From: a bacterium
GTDB taxonomy: Bacteria; Margulisbacteria; Marinamargulisbacteria; SXXA01
Reading direction: 5' to 3'
NCBI GenBank assembly: GCA_010028705.1
Contig: RHAI01000011.1
Span: 1 to 36,973, forward strand
Length of the DNA stretch: 36,973 nucleotides
Under the pieces are notes generated by a model. That model searched no databases. It was not told the origin of the DNA and worked only from the letters and a program-made list of their open reading frames with translations. A program made the translations under genes and the position numbers. This document shows positions 15,965-24,780 of the stretch, one piece after another. How positions within the stretch are numbered: the first letter of the stretch is position 1; each line of letters starts with the position of its first letter.

Positions 15965-18489
15965 CGTGACGATTTATTGAACCAGTACTCTTGGGGATTA
16001 ATTAAATAACGATTGGCGGCGGTTTGGACGTCATCAATGCGAAGCTGCTTCAATGACTCATCTAATCGCCGTGAGTAGTCAAATCCTTTTCCGAGTAATT
16101 CATCCACCGCAATAATGGTTCCCAGAGACTCTAATGGAGCAATCCGATCCTTGAAATGAAATCCCATCTGAGCAATTGCCTGGTCAAATTCACTTGAAGA
16201 AATGGGCGTGTTTTTAATCGATGCAATTTGCTCATGGATAATCTCGTGGACGCGACGTTGATGAGTATCTGATGTAAGCGCGCACACCATAATATATCCG
16301 TTTTCAACCGCCAAATGGTTTACCCCGTGCACCATGTAGACGAGGCCTTCGTCTCGCAATAAGTGATGGAGGCGTCCGCCTGGATAATTCATTCCGGAAA
16401 GTACTGTTGTCATTAAATCGAGCTGGGTGGCCTCGGTGTAGTGGCTCAGTGTTTCTCCATCAAATGCAACAAAAACGGCGGCAACATCCTGGTCGACAGT
16501 TCCGTTGATTTTTGATGCCTGAGTGTGAAGTTGTCGCGGCAGTGTCCCAATCGAATGGCCAGTTACCGGAAAATGCCCCATTGGAGCCACTAAATCCAGG
16601 GCTTTTTGTTCGGATATATCTCCCACGACACTGATCACTATCCCGTGAGGGTTCCAATGGCTTCGGAAAAATGTGTCCACGTTGGCCGCTGTAATGGCTT
16701 TGATTGATTCCAGCTCACCGTTCATCGGTAATCCGTAGGGGTGATCTTTAAAAAATTGTTTTCGAAACTGGTAACTTGCGTATCGGTACCAATCGTCTCG
16801 CCGTTGACCGATCCATTTTAGAATTTGTCGGCGGCTCTCGAGTAATTCCTTAGGATCAAACTGCGCATCGAGTAATGTGTTGAGGTACAGCGGTATCATC
16901 GTGTCCACGTCCTCCGACAAGCAATCTAACGAATATGACATCGTGTTATTGCCGATATTTGAACTCATATCGGCCCCACAATCCTCGATTTGTTTGGCAA
17001 TTTGCAGTTTGCTTAGAGTGGATGTTCCGGTACCTAACATATCCGCCATCGTGGAACCGATACCATTGTTTGAAACGGTTTCTCGTCGCAGGCCCCCCTC
17101 AAAAAATGTTTTTACGAACACACGTGGATAGGATGTTTCCGGATAGACTAAGACTCGAACTCCATTCGGTAATACGTGTTTTTTTGGAATGTTGGTGGTG
17201 GGAATGTAGTGCGCCGTCGGCAGGATCTGTGGTTCCTCAGATCGTGGGGACAGTAGTGTTTCGACGGTGCGCTGAGGATTAAAATAGCGCTTAGCGACCC
17301 GAATAACGTCGTCACGGGTTACGGACCTAAATTGAGTCAGGTATACGTCATAAAAGTCTGGGCTGTAGGTATACAAATACCCCATTCCAATTCTTGAAAT
17401 CCGATCTTCGATGGTGGCGATAGAAAAGATATCTTCCGCTAATTTTTGCTTTTTAGCACGGGCAATCATCCCATCGTCGATGTCGCCGTTAGCAATCCGT
17501 TGGAGGTGATCAAATACACATGCTCTTACGGTGTCGCATTGATCACGATCGAGATCAAACGAAATATCAAAATATCCGGTTGAAAATGTGGGGGTATATG
17601 ATGACGATGACACCGAATACGCGAGCTTTTTGTCATCGACGATATCTTTGACTAATACACTATCTTCTCCATTTGTTAGTATAAAATCGATTAGGTCAAG
17701 TGCATACAAATCGCTAGACATAAGATCAGTGGTCGAAAAACGGATGCTGTAATACGTGGTCGAGGTCTCCCCTTGGGTTTCCAGTTTTCGAACTGAAAAT
17801 GGAACCGGTTCCGGTGTGACGGGGAAATAGGGCGGGGATTCTGCCGGTGCACGTCCAAACTCATCATTGACCCACTCCATCACTTGATCAACGGGTAACG
17901 GGCTCCCAACGACGAGAATCATATTCGATGCGGTGTAAAAACGCCGGTAGTAGTCTTTTAATTGGTGAATGGTGGTGGTTTTGAAATTCGCCAAAACCCC
18001 AATGACAGGATATCGAAGTGGATGGCTTTGGTAAAAATTGGATTGGCAGAGTTGATAATACACCCGTCCTATTTCAGCGTTGTTTTTTTCGATTTCTCGG
18101 GTAATAACTTCCCGCTCTCGTTCAAACTCAACGGTTCCAAACGTATTGAAAAACATCCATTCAGATAGTATTTTGATCGCCTCTTGGGTATGGGTTGGGA
18201 CCGTATTGATGTAGTAACAGGTATGATCGGTTGTGGTGTAGGCATTGTAGCCACCCCCGAGTAATGACAACGCGGTTTTGTAGTCAGATTCTGATCGAAA
18301 TTGTGTCGGTCCGCCGGCTACCAGGTGTTCCAAAAAATGTGAAATGCCTTGGCCGAGGCATGAGCCTTCGGTCATCGATCCGGCTCGAATAAACGTTTTG
18401 ACAGCCGTCAGCGAAGCGGAAGGATCGGAGACGACAAACACTTTTAAGCCGTTGGGGAGCGTGGAGTCAAATAAAATAGGTTGTCCCAT
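15961..18489 (-). CDS. Two-domain M16 (pitrilysin/insulinase-like) zinc peptidase
   Basis: About 842 residues. The N-terminal half is an active M16 unit: the inverted zinc motif HFLEH at 51-55 with the third ligand Glu near 132 (REIEKNN). The second half, from about residue 430 (HVLPNGVRVLVYPE), repeats the fold, but the zinc motif position reads IGSTMADML, so it is the usual inactive partner lobe, here fused in one chain. The ATG at 18489 is preferred over an upstream in-frame start because AAGGA lies before it and it follows the rsmE stop by four bases. No signal peptide is seen, so it probably acts in the cytoplasm on peptides. Next in the operon is the Sm-like gene. Confidence 0.92.
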   Translation of the reverse strand: MGQPILFDSTLPNGLKVFVVSDPSASLTAVKTFIRAGSMTEGSCLGQGISHFLEHLVAGGPTQFRSESDYKTALSLLGGGYNAYTTTDHTCYYINTVPTHTQEAIKILSEWMFFNTFGTVEFEREREVITREIEKNNAEIGRVYYQLCQSNFYQSHPLRYPVIGVLANFKTTTIHQLKDYYRRFYTASNMILVVGSPLPVDQVMEWVNDEFGRAPAESPPYFPVTPEPVPFSVRKLETQGETSTTYYSIRFSTTDLMSSDLYALDLIDFILTNGEDSVLVKDIVDDKKLAYSVSSSSYTPTFSTGYFDISFDLDRDQCDTVRACVFDHLQRIANGDIDDGMIARAKKQKLAEDIFSIATIEDRISRIGMGYLYTYSPDFYDVYLTQFRSVTRDDVIRVAKRYFNPQRTVETLLSPRSEEPQILPTAHYIPTTNIPKKHVLPNGVRVLVYPETSYPRVFVKTFFEGGLRRETVSNNGIGSTMADMLGTGTSTLSKLQIAKQIEDCGADMSSNIGNNTMSYSLDCLSEDVDTMIPLYLNTLLDAQFDPKELLESRRQILKWIGQRRDDWYRYASYQFRKQFFKDHPYGLPMNGELESIKAITAANVDTFFRSHWNPHGIVISVVGDISEQKALDLVAPMGHFPVTGHSIGTLPRQLHTQASKINGTVDQDVAAVFVAFDGETLSHYTEATQLDLMTTVLSGMNYPGGRLHHLLRDEGLVYMVHGVNHLAVENGYIMVCALTSDTHQRRVHEIIHEQIASIKNTPISSSEFDQAIAQMGFHFKDRIAPLESLGTIIAVDELLGKGFDYSRRLDESLKQLRIDDVQTAANRYLINPQEYWFNKSSR

Positions 18490-18493
18490 GGAT

Positions 18494-19237
18494 TTAGTCC
18501 TTTGTGAGAATGGCATAATTAAGTTGGGCGAGTGCAACAAGTCCAGCATGCTCCACTCTCAAAATCGTATCTCCCAACGACGCGACCACACCACCCCGAC
18601 CGATAGCATCATTAACTTCGGCTGCCGACAGCCCCCCTTCCGGGCCGATAATTATGCTGATAGGTGTCGTAGGTGAAATGGAAATGGTCGACATGACCGT
18701 AGCGAGTGACATGGATGATTCTTCCCAAAACACCACGGTGGGACCTGCATTGATTTGGGCTAATGCGGTGGTGAATGTTTCAATGGGGGCAATAACTGGA
18801 ACGGCAGATTGGCGACTTTGAGATGCGGCACTTTTGGCGATCGCCTGCCATCGGTCGACTTTTGAACGACTGTTATTTTTTGGCACACTGACACATCGAT
18901 CGCTGATGACCGGAATAATTCGCGCGACACCCATTTCCGTGCAGCATCGGATAATGTCGGACATCTTGTCACCTTTCGGTAAACATTGAATGAGTGTAAT
19001 AGGGTAAGATGGCGGGGAAATGGCAGTGGATATAATATTTTCTATTTCAATTCGGGGAGGTTTAGCCGAAATCATGACGACTTGGCCTGAGTACACCGCG
19101 GTTGGGGATACAATATCGATTGATTCGCCGGGTTTCAATCGGAGTACATCCCGGAGATAGTGATAGGTGTCAGCATCCAGCACGACTTGATTGTCCGATC
19201 CAGGACCTTCACAAAAAATTCGCGGTAAGTTTGACAT
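18494..19237 (-). CDS. rsmE: 16S rRNA m3U1498 methyltransferase RsmE
   Basis: A 247-residue SPOUT methyltransferase that methylates U1498 in the decoding region of 16S rRNA. The order fits the family: an N-terminal PUA-like part (ADTYHYLRDVLRLKPG), then LIQCLPKGDKMSDIIRCCTEM, then the knotted SAM site IIIGPEGGLSAAEV and LGDTILRVEHAGLVAL. The usual ETA after ILR is EHA here, a mild variation. ATG at 19237, eight bases after the ctaB stop with no clear ribosome binding site, suggesting coupling. Confidence 0.94.
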   Translation of the reverse strand: MSNLPRIFCEGPGSDNQVVLDADTYHYLRDVLRLKPGESIDIVSPTAVYSGQVVMISAKPPRIEIENIISTAISPPSYPITLIQCLPKGDKMSDIIRCCTEMGVARIIPVISDRCVSVPKNNSRSKVDRWQAIAKSAASQSRQSAVPVIAPIETFTTALAQINAGPTVVFWEESSMSLATVMSTISISPTTPISIIIGPEGGLSAAEVNDAIGRGGVVASLGDTILRVEHAGLVALAQLNYAILTKD

Positions 19238-19245
19238 GCTATTGG

Positions 19246-20142
19246 TTAACCGACGGCTGAATAATGTTGCAGAATAACGGCCAAAAGAATGGCGGCTAGC
19301 AGTAGCGGAAGGTATATCACGGAGGCTTTCATTACATGGCGGGCTGTTTTAAAATCGCGAACAGTTTTAAATGATCTAATTTTGACTAAAAGCCACACTC
19401 CCAACGCCAACGCGCTGGTCGCATAAATCGGGCCTAGGCCCGCCGTTTTTGCTGGAAGCAAAGAGGCTAGAACCAGTAATAATCCGTTAACGGCCATGTG
19501 CATGTACGTCGCTGACCCATTACGGTCGTCAGCCGATAACATCTTAAAGCCGGCAGACGAATAGTCCGCTTTGTACATCCAGGCAATCGCAAAAAAATGA
19601 GGCATTTGCCATAAAAATAGAATTATAAATAGCTCCCATGCCCCCGGTGCCAGATGCCCAGTCACCGCTCCCCATCCAGCGAGAGGAGGTATGGCACCCG
19701 GAATGGCCCCAACATAGGTGTTAATCCATGTCATTTGTTTCAATGGAGTATAAAAAATCACGTAAAGAAATGCCGTGAGAAATGATAGAAATGTGACCCA
19801 CGAATTTGTCCAAACCCAAAGAACGAGAATTCCTGCGGCCAGTAACGAAAATCCGATGGTGGCCGCTACCCACGGCTGAAATATTCCGGCTGGTAACGGT
19901 CGGTGTTTCGTGCGTTCCATTTTGCCGTCGATATTACGTTCTAAAAAATGATTCAGTGCGGCAGAGCCTGATGCGGTGAGGAATGTGCCGATTAGTAGTG
20001 GAAGTAGCATCCGTAACGCCGTGGGGCAGTTAATTCGAGCGACAATAAATCCCATCGACACGGTGACAAGCTGCATCACGGCAATTCGTGGTTTGATCAG
20101 CTCAATAAACGGTGAAATAATGCGTCTCATGGCGAATGACAT
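19246..20142 (-). CDS. ctaB: Protoheme IX farnesyltransferase (heme O synthase)
   Basis: About 298 residues and seven to nine membrane helices; a UbiA-family prenyltransferase that adds a farnesyl group to heme b. NHFLERNIDGKMERTKHRPL has the first Asp-rich motif and the nearby Arg, and DYSSAGFKMLSADDRNG the second. The frame is open upstream to 20334, but that would run deep into ctaA, and the family N terminus (FIELIKPRIAVMQL) fits a start at ATG 20142 or 20130. Either start overlaps the start of the divergent ctaA. It works with CtaA to make heme A for an aa3-type terminal oxidase, which is not in the window. Confidence 0.93.
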   Translation of the reverse strand: MSFAMRRIISPFIELIKPRIAVMQLVTVSMGFIVARINCPTALRMLLPLLIGTFLTASGSAALNHFLERNIDGKMERTKHRPLPAGIFQPWVAATIGFSLLAAGILVLWVWTNSWVTFLSFLTAFLYVIFYTPLKQMTWINTYVGAIPGAIPPLAGWGAVTGHLAPGAWELFIILFLWQMPHFFAIAWMYKADYSSAGFKMLSADDRNGSATYMHMAVNGLLLVLASLLPAKTAGLGPIYATSALALGVWLLVKIRSFKTVRDFKTARHVMKASVIYLPLLLAAILLAVILQHYSAVG

Positions 20143-21058
20143 GATAAACAACAAGCCGAGTCGGCGCAAATCATGGTTCCGGACATCGGCGGTTATCAGC
20201 CTGATACTGGTGGTATTTTTAATTTGGGTCGGCGCATTTGTTCGGTCGTCGGGTGCTGGGATGGGGTGCCCCGACTGGCCCAAGTGTTTTGGTCGGTGGA
20301 TTCCGCCCATTTCGGAGTCCCAATTGCCCGCCAATTATCGTGTCCTTTACGCGCAACGAGGTTATGACTCGATGACATTTAATGTAGTGAAGACCTGGAC
20401 GGAATATTTAAATCGTTTGGCAGGAATGGTGATCGGATTGTCCGTTATGGTGACGGCCGGCATTGCGATCCGTGTGCGCCGGGATATTCCTGTTCGAACA
20501 CTTGTGATGGCCCTTGCGGTCTGTGCGTTAGTCGGGTTTGAGGGGTGGTTGGGTAGCATTGTGGTGGCCAGCGTCTTAACGCCGTGGGTGATAACAGCTC
20601 ACATGGTTGCGGCCATCGTTATAGTCGTGATTTTGACACGCTGCCTGGCGAGCATTTCGGAATCGGTTCGGCCGGTGTCGCCACGAGCTGTGTGGTGGGG
20701 GGTGTGTGTTGTAGTAGGGATTCAATTTGCGCTTGGAAGCCAACTTCGCGAAATCCTTGATCATCACATCACCATCGGATTGGATCTTATTGGGATGCTT
20801 TATTGGGTGCATCGGTCATTGTCGTGGGCCGTGGTACTGGGGGCGCTCTGGGTCGGTTACTACTGGAACCGGTCGGGTCGGAGTGATTTGGCGTATATTC
20901 TTGTCGGGATCGTGGTAATGCAAATGGTAACTGGGGCCATATTTTCCTGGATTGGAGTGCTCAGTTGGCTGAGGCCAATTCATCTTGTACTCGCCGCTGT
21001 CACCATTGCAACTCTGACTTACGGCTATCCGGAACCATCGTATCGCTCGGCGCGCTAA
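20141..21058 (+). CDS. ctaA: Heme A synthase (CtaA/COX15)
   Basis: About 305 residues with eight hydrophobic helices; it oxidises the C8 methyl of heme O to formyl. SSGAGMGCPDWPKCFG carries the conserved Cys pair in the first extracellular loop. Heme-ligand histidines are seen in TAHMVAA, YWVHRSLSW and the late PIHLVLAA. The first ligand position, usually EYxHR, reads EYLNR here. The frame is open well upstream inside ctaB antisense; ATG at 20141 gives the normal N terminus, and ATG at 20129 is an alternative. No ribosome binding site precedes either one. It is divergent from and overlaps ctaB. Confidence 0.92.
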   Translation: MINNKPSRRKSWFRTSAVISLILVVFLIWVGAFVRSSGAGMGCPDWPKCFGRWIPPISESQLPANYRVLYAQRGYDSMTFNVVKTWTEYLNRLAGMVIGLSVMVTAGIAIRVRRDIPVRTLVMALAVCALVGFEGWLGSIVVASVLTPWVITAHMVAAIVIVVILTRCLASISESVRPVSPRAVWWGVCVVVGIQFALGSQLREILDHHITIGLDLIGMLYWVHRSLSWAVVLGALWVGYYWNRSGRSDLAYILVGIVVMQMVTGAIFSWIGVLSWLRPIHLVLAAVTIATLTYGYPEPSYRSAR

Positions 21059-21114
21059 CCCCGATGGGAGATGTCCAAATAGTGGGGCCCATCATTCCGG
21101 GGGCGTACCTGGTG

Positions 21115-21555
21115 TCAGTCACCCCTTGATATAATTTTGACGGACAACCGCTCGATGGTGAGTGGTAGCATCGTATTAAAGAATTGGTGATATGAATATT
21201 GCTGTCCGTTGATGTTCGGACACATCTCGGCTTTGTTGCGAAATGTTCCATCTGCCCCAATTTCGCTCTCCTCATGTCGATCTACCCCACCACGTCGAGC
21301 GAGAAACGGCGCATCTGAATCATTTGGCAACATCGCTATTTCTGAAAATAAGCCATTTTGCAACAGGCCCATCTCTGGTTTAAATGATGTATCTGACGCT
21401 GGCGATTCCTGACGCGATAATTGTTCCAACACGGATAAAAGCTTATCTTCCAAGTGGTCGAGATCTGACGATAGGGCCCCCTCTTGAGCCAGCGCCTCGA
21501 GGTACTCGAAGTCCTCTAAATTAAACTCTGAATTATCTGAATGTAGATCCCCCAT
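21115..21555 (-). CDS. Acidic hypothetical protein (146 aa)
   Basis: Not recognised. The first half is strongly acidic and helical (FNLEDFEYLEALAQEG, LEDKLLSVLEQLSRQ); the rest is mixed, with one cysteine, and ends in a hydrophobic/basic stretch. The frame extends upstream to 21774, overlapping the racemase gene, but the ATG at 21555 has an excellent Shine-Dalgarno (GGGGAGG, about eight bases away) and avoids the overlap, so it is chosen. It fills what would otherwise be a 640-base gap between ctaA and the racemase. No signal peptide or membrane helix. A TTGACT -35-like box lies near 21650 on this strand, but the -10 is poor. Confidence 0.65.
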   Translation of the reverse strand: MGDLHSDNSEFNLEDFEYLEALAQEGALSSDLDHLEDKLLSVLEQLSRQESPASDTSFKPEMGLLQNGLFSEIAMLPNDSDAPFLARRGGVDRHEESEIGADGTFRNKAEMCPNINGQQYSYHQFFNTMLPLTIERLSVKIISRGD

Positions 21556-21696
21556 ACTGAGTCCCTCCCCTTGAAAAAGGCTTCTTCCCGATCGTACACT
21601 TTTTAAAACATCGGACTCGGGACGGATATCTTGATGCCTAGTGATGTTAGTCAACTCTGGACCTGTCTGAGATCTCGCTATATCAAGGAGCGTTGA

Positions 21697-22689
21697 ATGA
21701 TGGTGTTCAAAGAAGTAGCCAGAAATAATCAGCCCCATGGCGCGGATCATGTCCAATTTTTGAGCTGGATTCAATCGGGCAAATTCCCCTCGAGCACTGT
21801 GGGGTTAATCGAATGTGACGGTGCACTATTTGGGCAACCGGGACGGATAAACGTACCCTACGTGACAACCGATGTTGCGAGCGACGGATTGGAGTTTTGC
21901 CGTGCCGTTGTCCAATCCACGATTGACGAACGACATGCGGCCCGTGATCAGGATCATATTAATTTTGTGATGGACATCCTTCCCCGTTCGGTGACTGGCC
22001 CTGAGTTGGGGGTCATTGGCGGAATGGGGCCTGAGGCAAGCATCATGTTTTTGGACATGGTGATATGTCGCCGGTCGGATATGGGCATTCGATTAATCAA
22101 TATACCAACGATTCCAGATCGAACACGAGCTTTATTAACTGAACCCCATCTCCGAGGGACCGTTGCGACGATGATTCGGAGTGCATCGAATTCACTGATT
22201 GCAGTTGGCGTCAATCATATTGTGGTGCCGTGCAATACCGCGCATGCGTTTACCGATGGCATCGATCGCTTATCGAGTCTAATCGAGAATACACGGCATT
22301 ATGTTGCGGCGCACGGGATAACTAAATTCACACTGCTGGCTACCAATGGGACCCGTCGGGCAGGCATTTACATGGGTGATGAAGTCACGTATCCCGATGA
22401 CGAGGTCCAAGCGATGACGATGGCACTGATATTCGATCATATCAAAAAAGGTGGCATTACGGATCACGCTCGATCTCTGTTTGAGGAGATTCTGGATGCG
22501 TTACATCGGAAGGATCAGCCACTGACCGTTGGCTTATGTTGTACCGAGCTTCCCCTGATTGCCCGTGACCCACAGATGCAAGCCATCATTGCCCGTAAAG
22601 ACTATGGGTCACGCGTTCGTTTTATTGACCCGATGGAAATTACCGCTGATCTCGTAACCGTCGCGCTTTCCACCCGTCGGTCGTCGTAA
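21697..22689 (+). CDS. Aspartate/glutamate racemase family protein with N-terminal extension
   Basis: 330 residues. From about residue 104 it is a standard Asp/Glu/hydantoin racemase: ELGVIGGMGPEAS, first catalytic Cys179 in VVPCNTAHAF and second Cys282 in CCTELPLI, both present. This family interconverts L- and D-aspartate or glutamate without PLP. The first 103 residues are extra relative to typical members (about 230-240) and I do not recognise them; they contain two Cys and a hydrophilic helical end. The start is well supported by AAGGAG seven bases before ATG 21697, so the extension is probably translated. It is first in a run with the antiporter gene, coaX, accB and recJ. Confidence 0.88.
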   Translation: MMVFKEVARNNQPHGADHVQFLSWIQSGKFPSSTVGLIECDGALFGQPGRINVPYVTTDVASDGLEFCRAVVQSTIDERHAARDQDHINFVMDILPRSVTGPELGVIGGMGPEASIMFLDMVICRRSDMGIRLINIPTIPDRTRALLTEPHLRGTVATMIRSASNSLIAVGVNHIVVPCNTAHAFTDGIDRLSSLIENTRHYVAAHGITKFTLLATNGTRRAGIYMGDEVTYPDDEVQAMTMALIFDHIKKGGITDHARSLFEEILDALHRKDQPLTVGLCCTELPLIARDPQMQAIIARKDYGSRVRFIDPMEITADLVTVALSTRRSS

Positions 22690-22690
22690 A

Positions 22691-22741
22691 ATGTCTCCGA
22701 TGGGTTTGCCGAGGCAACTCGGTAGAGTTTTCCAGCCGTGA
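22691..22741 (+). other. Mini-ORF overlapping the antiporter start
   Basis: A 16-codon frame from ATG 22691 ends in TGA that overlaps the GTG start of the antiporter gene (GTGA). A small hairpin with a GCAA loop (GCCGAG/CTCGGT, about 22709-22722) lies inside it. It could be a translational-coupling leader, but it has no clear ribosome binding site and may be chance. Confidence 0.2.
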
Positions 22742-23973
22742 TATCGACCATCGAAGGGGTGGGGACGGCGATATTCCTTGTGGGACTCTTGCATTCAGTG
22801 TGCGGGGGCCTAATTTCCCATTATTTGCCTGCTCGGCTTCGGTTTATTACCCATCCCGAATCTGCAATGGTGATGTGGGCCACGGTGTTGTTGGGTGTTC
22901 AGTGGTGGGGCTTTGGCTCAACCGGTGTCATTAAATATGTCTCTCGCCTTCACCTGATTGAGCCGATTTACGTGGCGACGATCGTAATCGTGTGTAGTAC
23001 CCCGTCGTTAATTCGGAGTATTCGGTGGACGATATTTTCAGTCGCCCACCGGTTACCGGTAAATACACCCATGACGTTTTTTGTTTTAGCAATTGTCCTG
23101 GGATCCCTATCGGGGTCTATTATTACAGAGCCGGCGGCAATGACACTCATGTGTACGATTATTGGGGATACGTTTTTGACCAGTACCCGATCCGATCCAT
23201 TTAAGTACGCGGTTCTTGGCCTAATATTGGTATCGGTATCTATTGGCGGGGCACTGACTCCATTTTCTGCGCCACCGATCGTGATGGTCGCGACGGCATG
23301 GGGGTGGACGCTACCTGTTATACTGCGTAATTTCGCCCTGCCAGTGATTGTTAGCATCGTCGCGTCGACAGTGATAATCACGATGATATTCCGACGGGAA
23401 CTGACGACCCCAGTTGCGATTGTGTCACGCCCCAGGCGTCCCGATTGGATCGTTTCGACGATTGCGATGACGTTATTGGTCGCGACCTTAATCGTTCGGC
23501 ATTCTTTACCTAGCCTCTTGGCGATACTTCTAATCGCGACCGGGGTGATTATGGTGACATCGCGCCGGGTGGCCATCGCGGCCGTTGAGTCCGGTGTCTG
23601 GGTGGGTTTGTTTTTAGTCGGGGTTATTATTTTAGGTGGCCTGCAGACTTGGTGGGTCGCCCCGATTATTCGGTCGTTGCCTCCGTCCCAATTGTTTATG
23701 GCGTCGATTGTGGTGAGTGCTGTTGCTGATAATGCGGCCCTCGCGTATTTGGGGACACTGGTCCCCGATATTTGTCGCATAAAACAATTGGCAATTGTCG
23801 GTGGAGCGGTATGTGGTGGCGGATTGACGGTCATTGCAAATGCGCCCAATCCGATTGCGTTTCGGTTGTTAGCTCCCGCTTTCGGTTCAAACGGAATAAA
23901 TCCGGTAAAATTGGCGCTGGCCGCGGTTGGGCCGACACTTTTAGTCGCAGCGCTTTTTTGGATTTCACAGTAA
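22738..23973 (+). CDS. Putative Na+/H+ antiporter (ion-transporter superfamily)
   Basis: A 411-residue, very hydrophobic protein with about 10-12 helices. GSLSGSIITEPAAMTLMC and the later VVSAVADNAALAYLGTL are paired half-membrane motifs of the IT superfamily, and the first closely resembles proteins annotated as putative Na+/H+ antiporters (Pfam 07399 type). Substrate and coupling are not proven. The start is GTG at 22738, 48 bases after the racemase gene; it has only a weak GTAGAG upstream. It ends in TAA within TAAAAT, which could also serve as the -10 for coaX. Confidence 0.8.
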   Translation: MISTIEGVGTAIFLVGLLHSVCGGLISHYLPARLRFITHPESAMVMWATVLLGVQWWGFGSTGVIKYVSRLHLIEPIYVATIVIVCSTPSLIRSIRWTIFSVAHRLPVNTPMTFFVLAIVLGSLSGSIITEPAAMTLMCTIIGDTFLTSTRSDPFKYAVLGLILVSVSIGGALTPFSAPPIVMVATAWGWTLPVILRNFALPVIVSIVASTVIITMIFRRELTTPVAIVSRPRRPDWIVSTIAMTLLVATLIVRHSLPSLLAILLIATGVIMVTSRRVAIAAVESGVWVGLFLVGVIILGGLQTWWVAPIIRSLPPSQLFMASIVVSAVADNAALAYLGTLVPDICRIKQLAIVGGAVCGGGLTVIANAPNPIAFRLLAPAFGSNGINPVKLALAAVGPTLLVAALFWISQ

Positions 23974-23982
23974 AATGTCGCC

Positions 23983-24693
23983 ATGATGTTAGTGGATATT
24001 GGAAATTCAACCATCGAATGGGCGGTCGTCCGGAATGGTAAAATCAGTCGATCACGGCGCCTCCCTACGAGTAAAGTCAACGACTGGTTAGCGAGTAGCC
24101 CCTTTTCGGGCTGCGATCGCGTTATTGTGTCGTCTGTCGTGCCGCAAGTCGACCGGTTACTGAAACGCTATCCAGCAGTTCATATTGTCGATTATCAGAA
24201 CATCCCGCTATTGAAATTAGATCTCAATCACGCCAGTCAGGTGGGGTCCGACCGAATTGTCAATGCATTGGCAGCGTTCAGTACGTTTCGACGATCCTGC
24301 CTGGTGGTGGATTCCGGAACGGCCACTACATGCTGTTACGTGGATGGCAGCGGTACCTATCGTGGCGGTATTATCATGCCGGGTATGGGGATTTCATCGC
24401 AGGCCCTGGCGTTGTTTACTGCTAAAATTCCGATTATTCGAGTCTCCCCGCGTCACGATCTCGTCGGAAAGACGACGCGAGATGCGGTTCAAATCGGGTT
24501 GTATCGCGGGACTATTCATATGATTAATGGGTTGATTGATGATTTTAGGGGAGTGGATCCGAAAATCGTTGTCGTGGGAACCGGAAATGGCTTACGACCA
24601 TTACAGTCAAAACTGAATTTAGATGTGTACGATCCCAAATTGATTCTGCGCGGACTAGCGATTTGCGCCGACCTTTGGGATGCGGGTTCTTAA
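23983..24693 (+). CDS. coaX: Type III pantothenate kinase
   Basis: 236 residues; it phosphorylates pantothenate in the first step of coenzyme A synthesis. The ASKHA-fold motifs are clear: LVDIGNSTIEWAVV for phosphate 1, the glycine/threonine site VVDSGTATTCCYVDG, and YRGGIIMPGMGISSQAL. A late VVVGTGNG is the adenosine motif. Two ATGs stand in tandem (23983 and 23986); no Shine-Dalgarno precedes them, while a -10-like TAAAAT lies six bases upstream, so the start may be leaderless. CoA supply fits the accB and fab genes nearby. Confidence 0.94.
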   Translation: MMLVDIGNSTIEWAVVRNGKISRSRRLPTSKVNDWLASSPFSGCDRVIVSSVVPQVDRLLKRYPAVHIVDYQNIPLLKLDLNHASQVGSDRIVNALAAFSTFRRSCLVVDSGTATTCCYVDGSGTYRGGIIMPGMGISSQALALFTAKIPIIRVSPRHDLVGKTTRDAVQIGLYRGTIHMINGLIDDFRGVDPKIVVVGTGNGLRPLQSKLNLDVYDPKLILRGLAICADLWDAGS

Positions 24694-24724
24694 GTTCCAG
24701 GCAGTGTCGGATTTCAGACAATAT

Positions 24725-24753
24725 TTGACCGGGCGGCGTTTTTCACATACAGT
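24725..24753 (+). promoter_or_regulatory. Sigma-70-type promoter of accB-recJ
   Basis: TTGACC (24725-24730), a 17-base spacer and TACAGT (24748-24753). The predicted start, at about 24760, lies 20 bases before the accB ATG, leaving room for its GAGGTG ribosome site. This is the best-matched promoter I found in the window. Confidence 0.65.
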
Positions 24754-24780
24754 TTGCTTACTGTGACAGAGGTGCGAACA

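Noticed and set aside
20143-20334. 64-residue N-terminal extension of ctaB
   Set aside because: It is antisense to the conserved ctaA N terminus and is not part of the UbiA family.
21556-21774. Longer version of the acidic hypothetical protein starting at TTG 21774
   Set aside because: It would overlap the well-supported racemase start; the internal ATG at 21555 has a far better ribosome site.
22968-24080. Long 370-codon minus-strand frame opposite the antiporter gene
   Set aside because: Its product is rich in Thr/Ile/Arg, as expected from antisense of a membrane-protein gene, and shows no motif; the plus-strand frame has clear transporter motifs.
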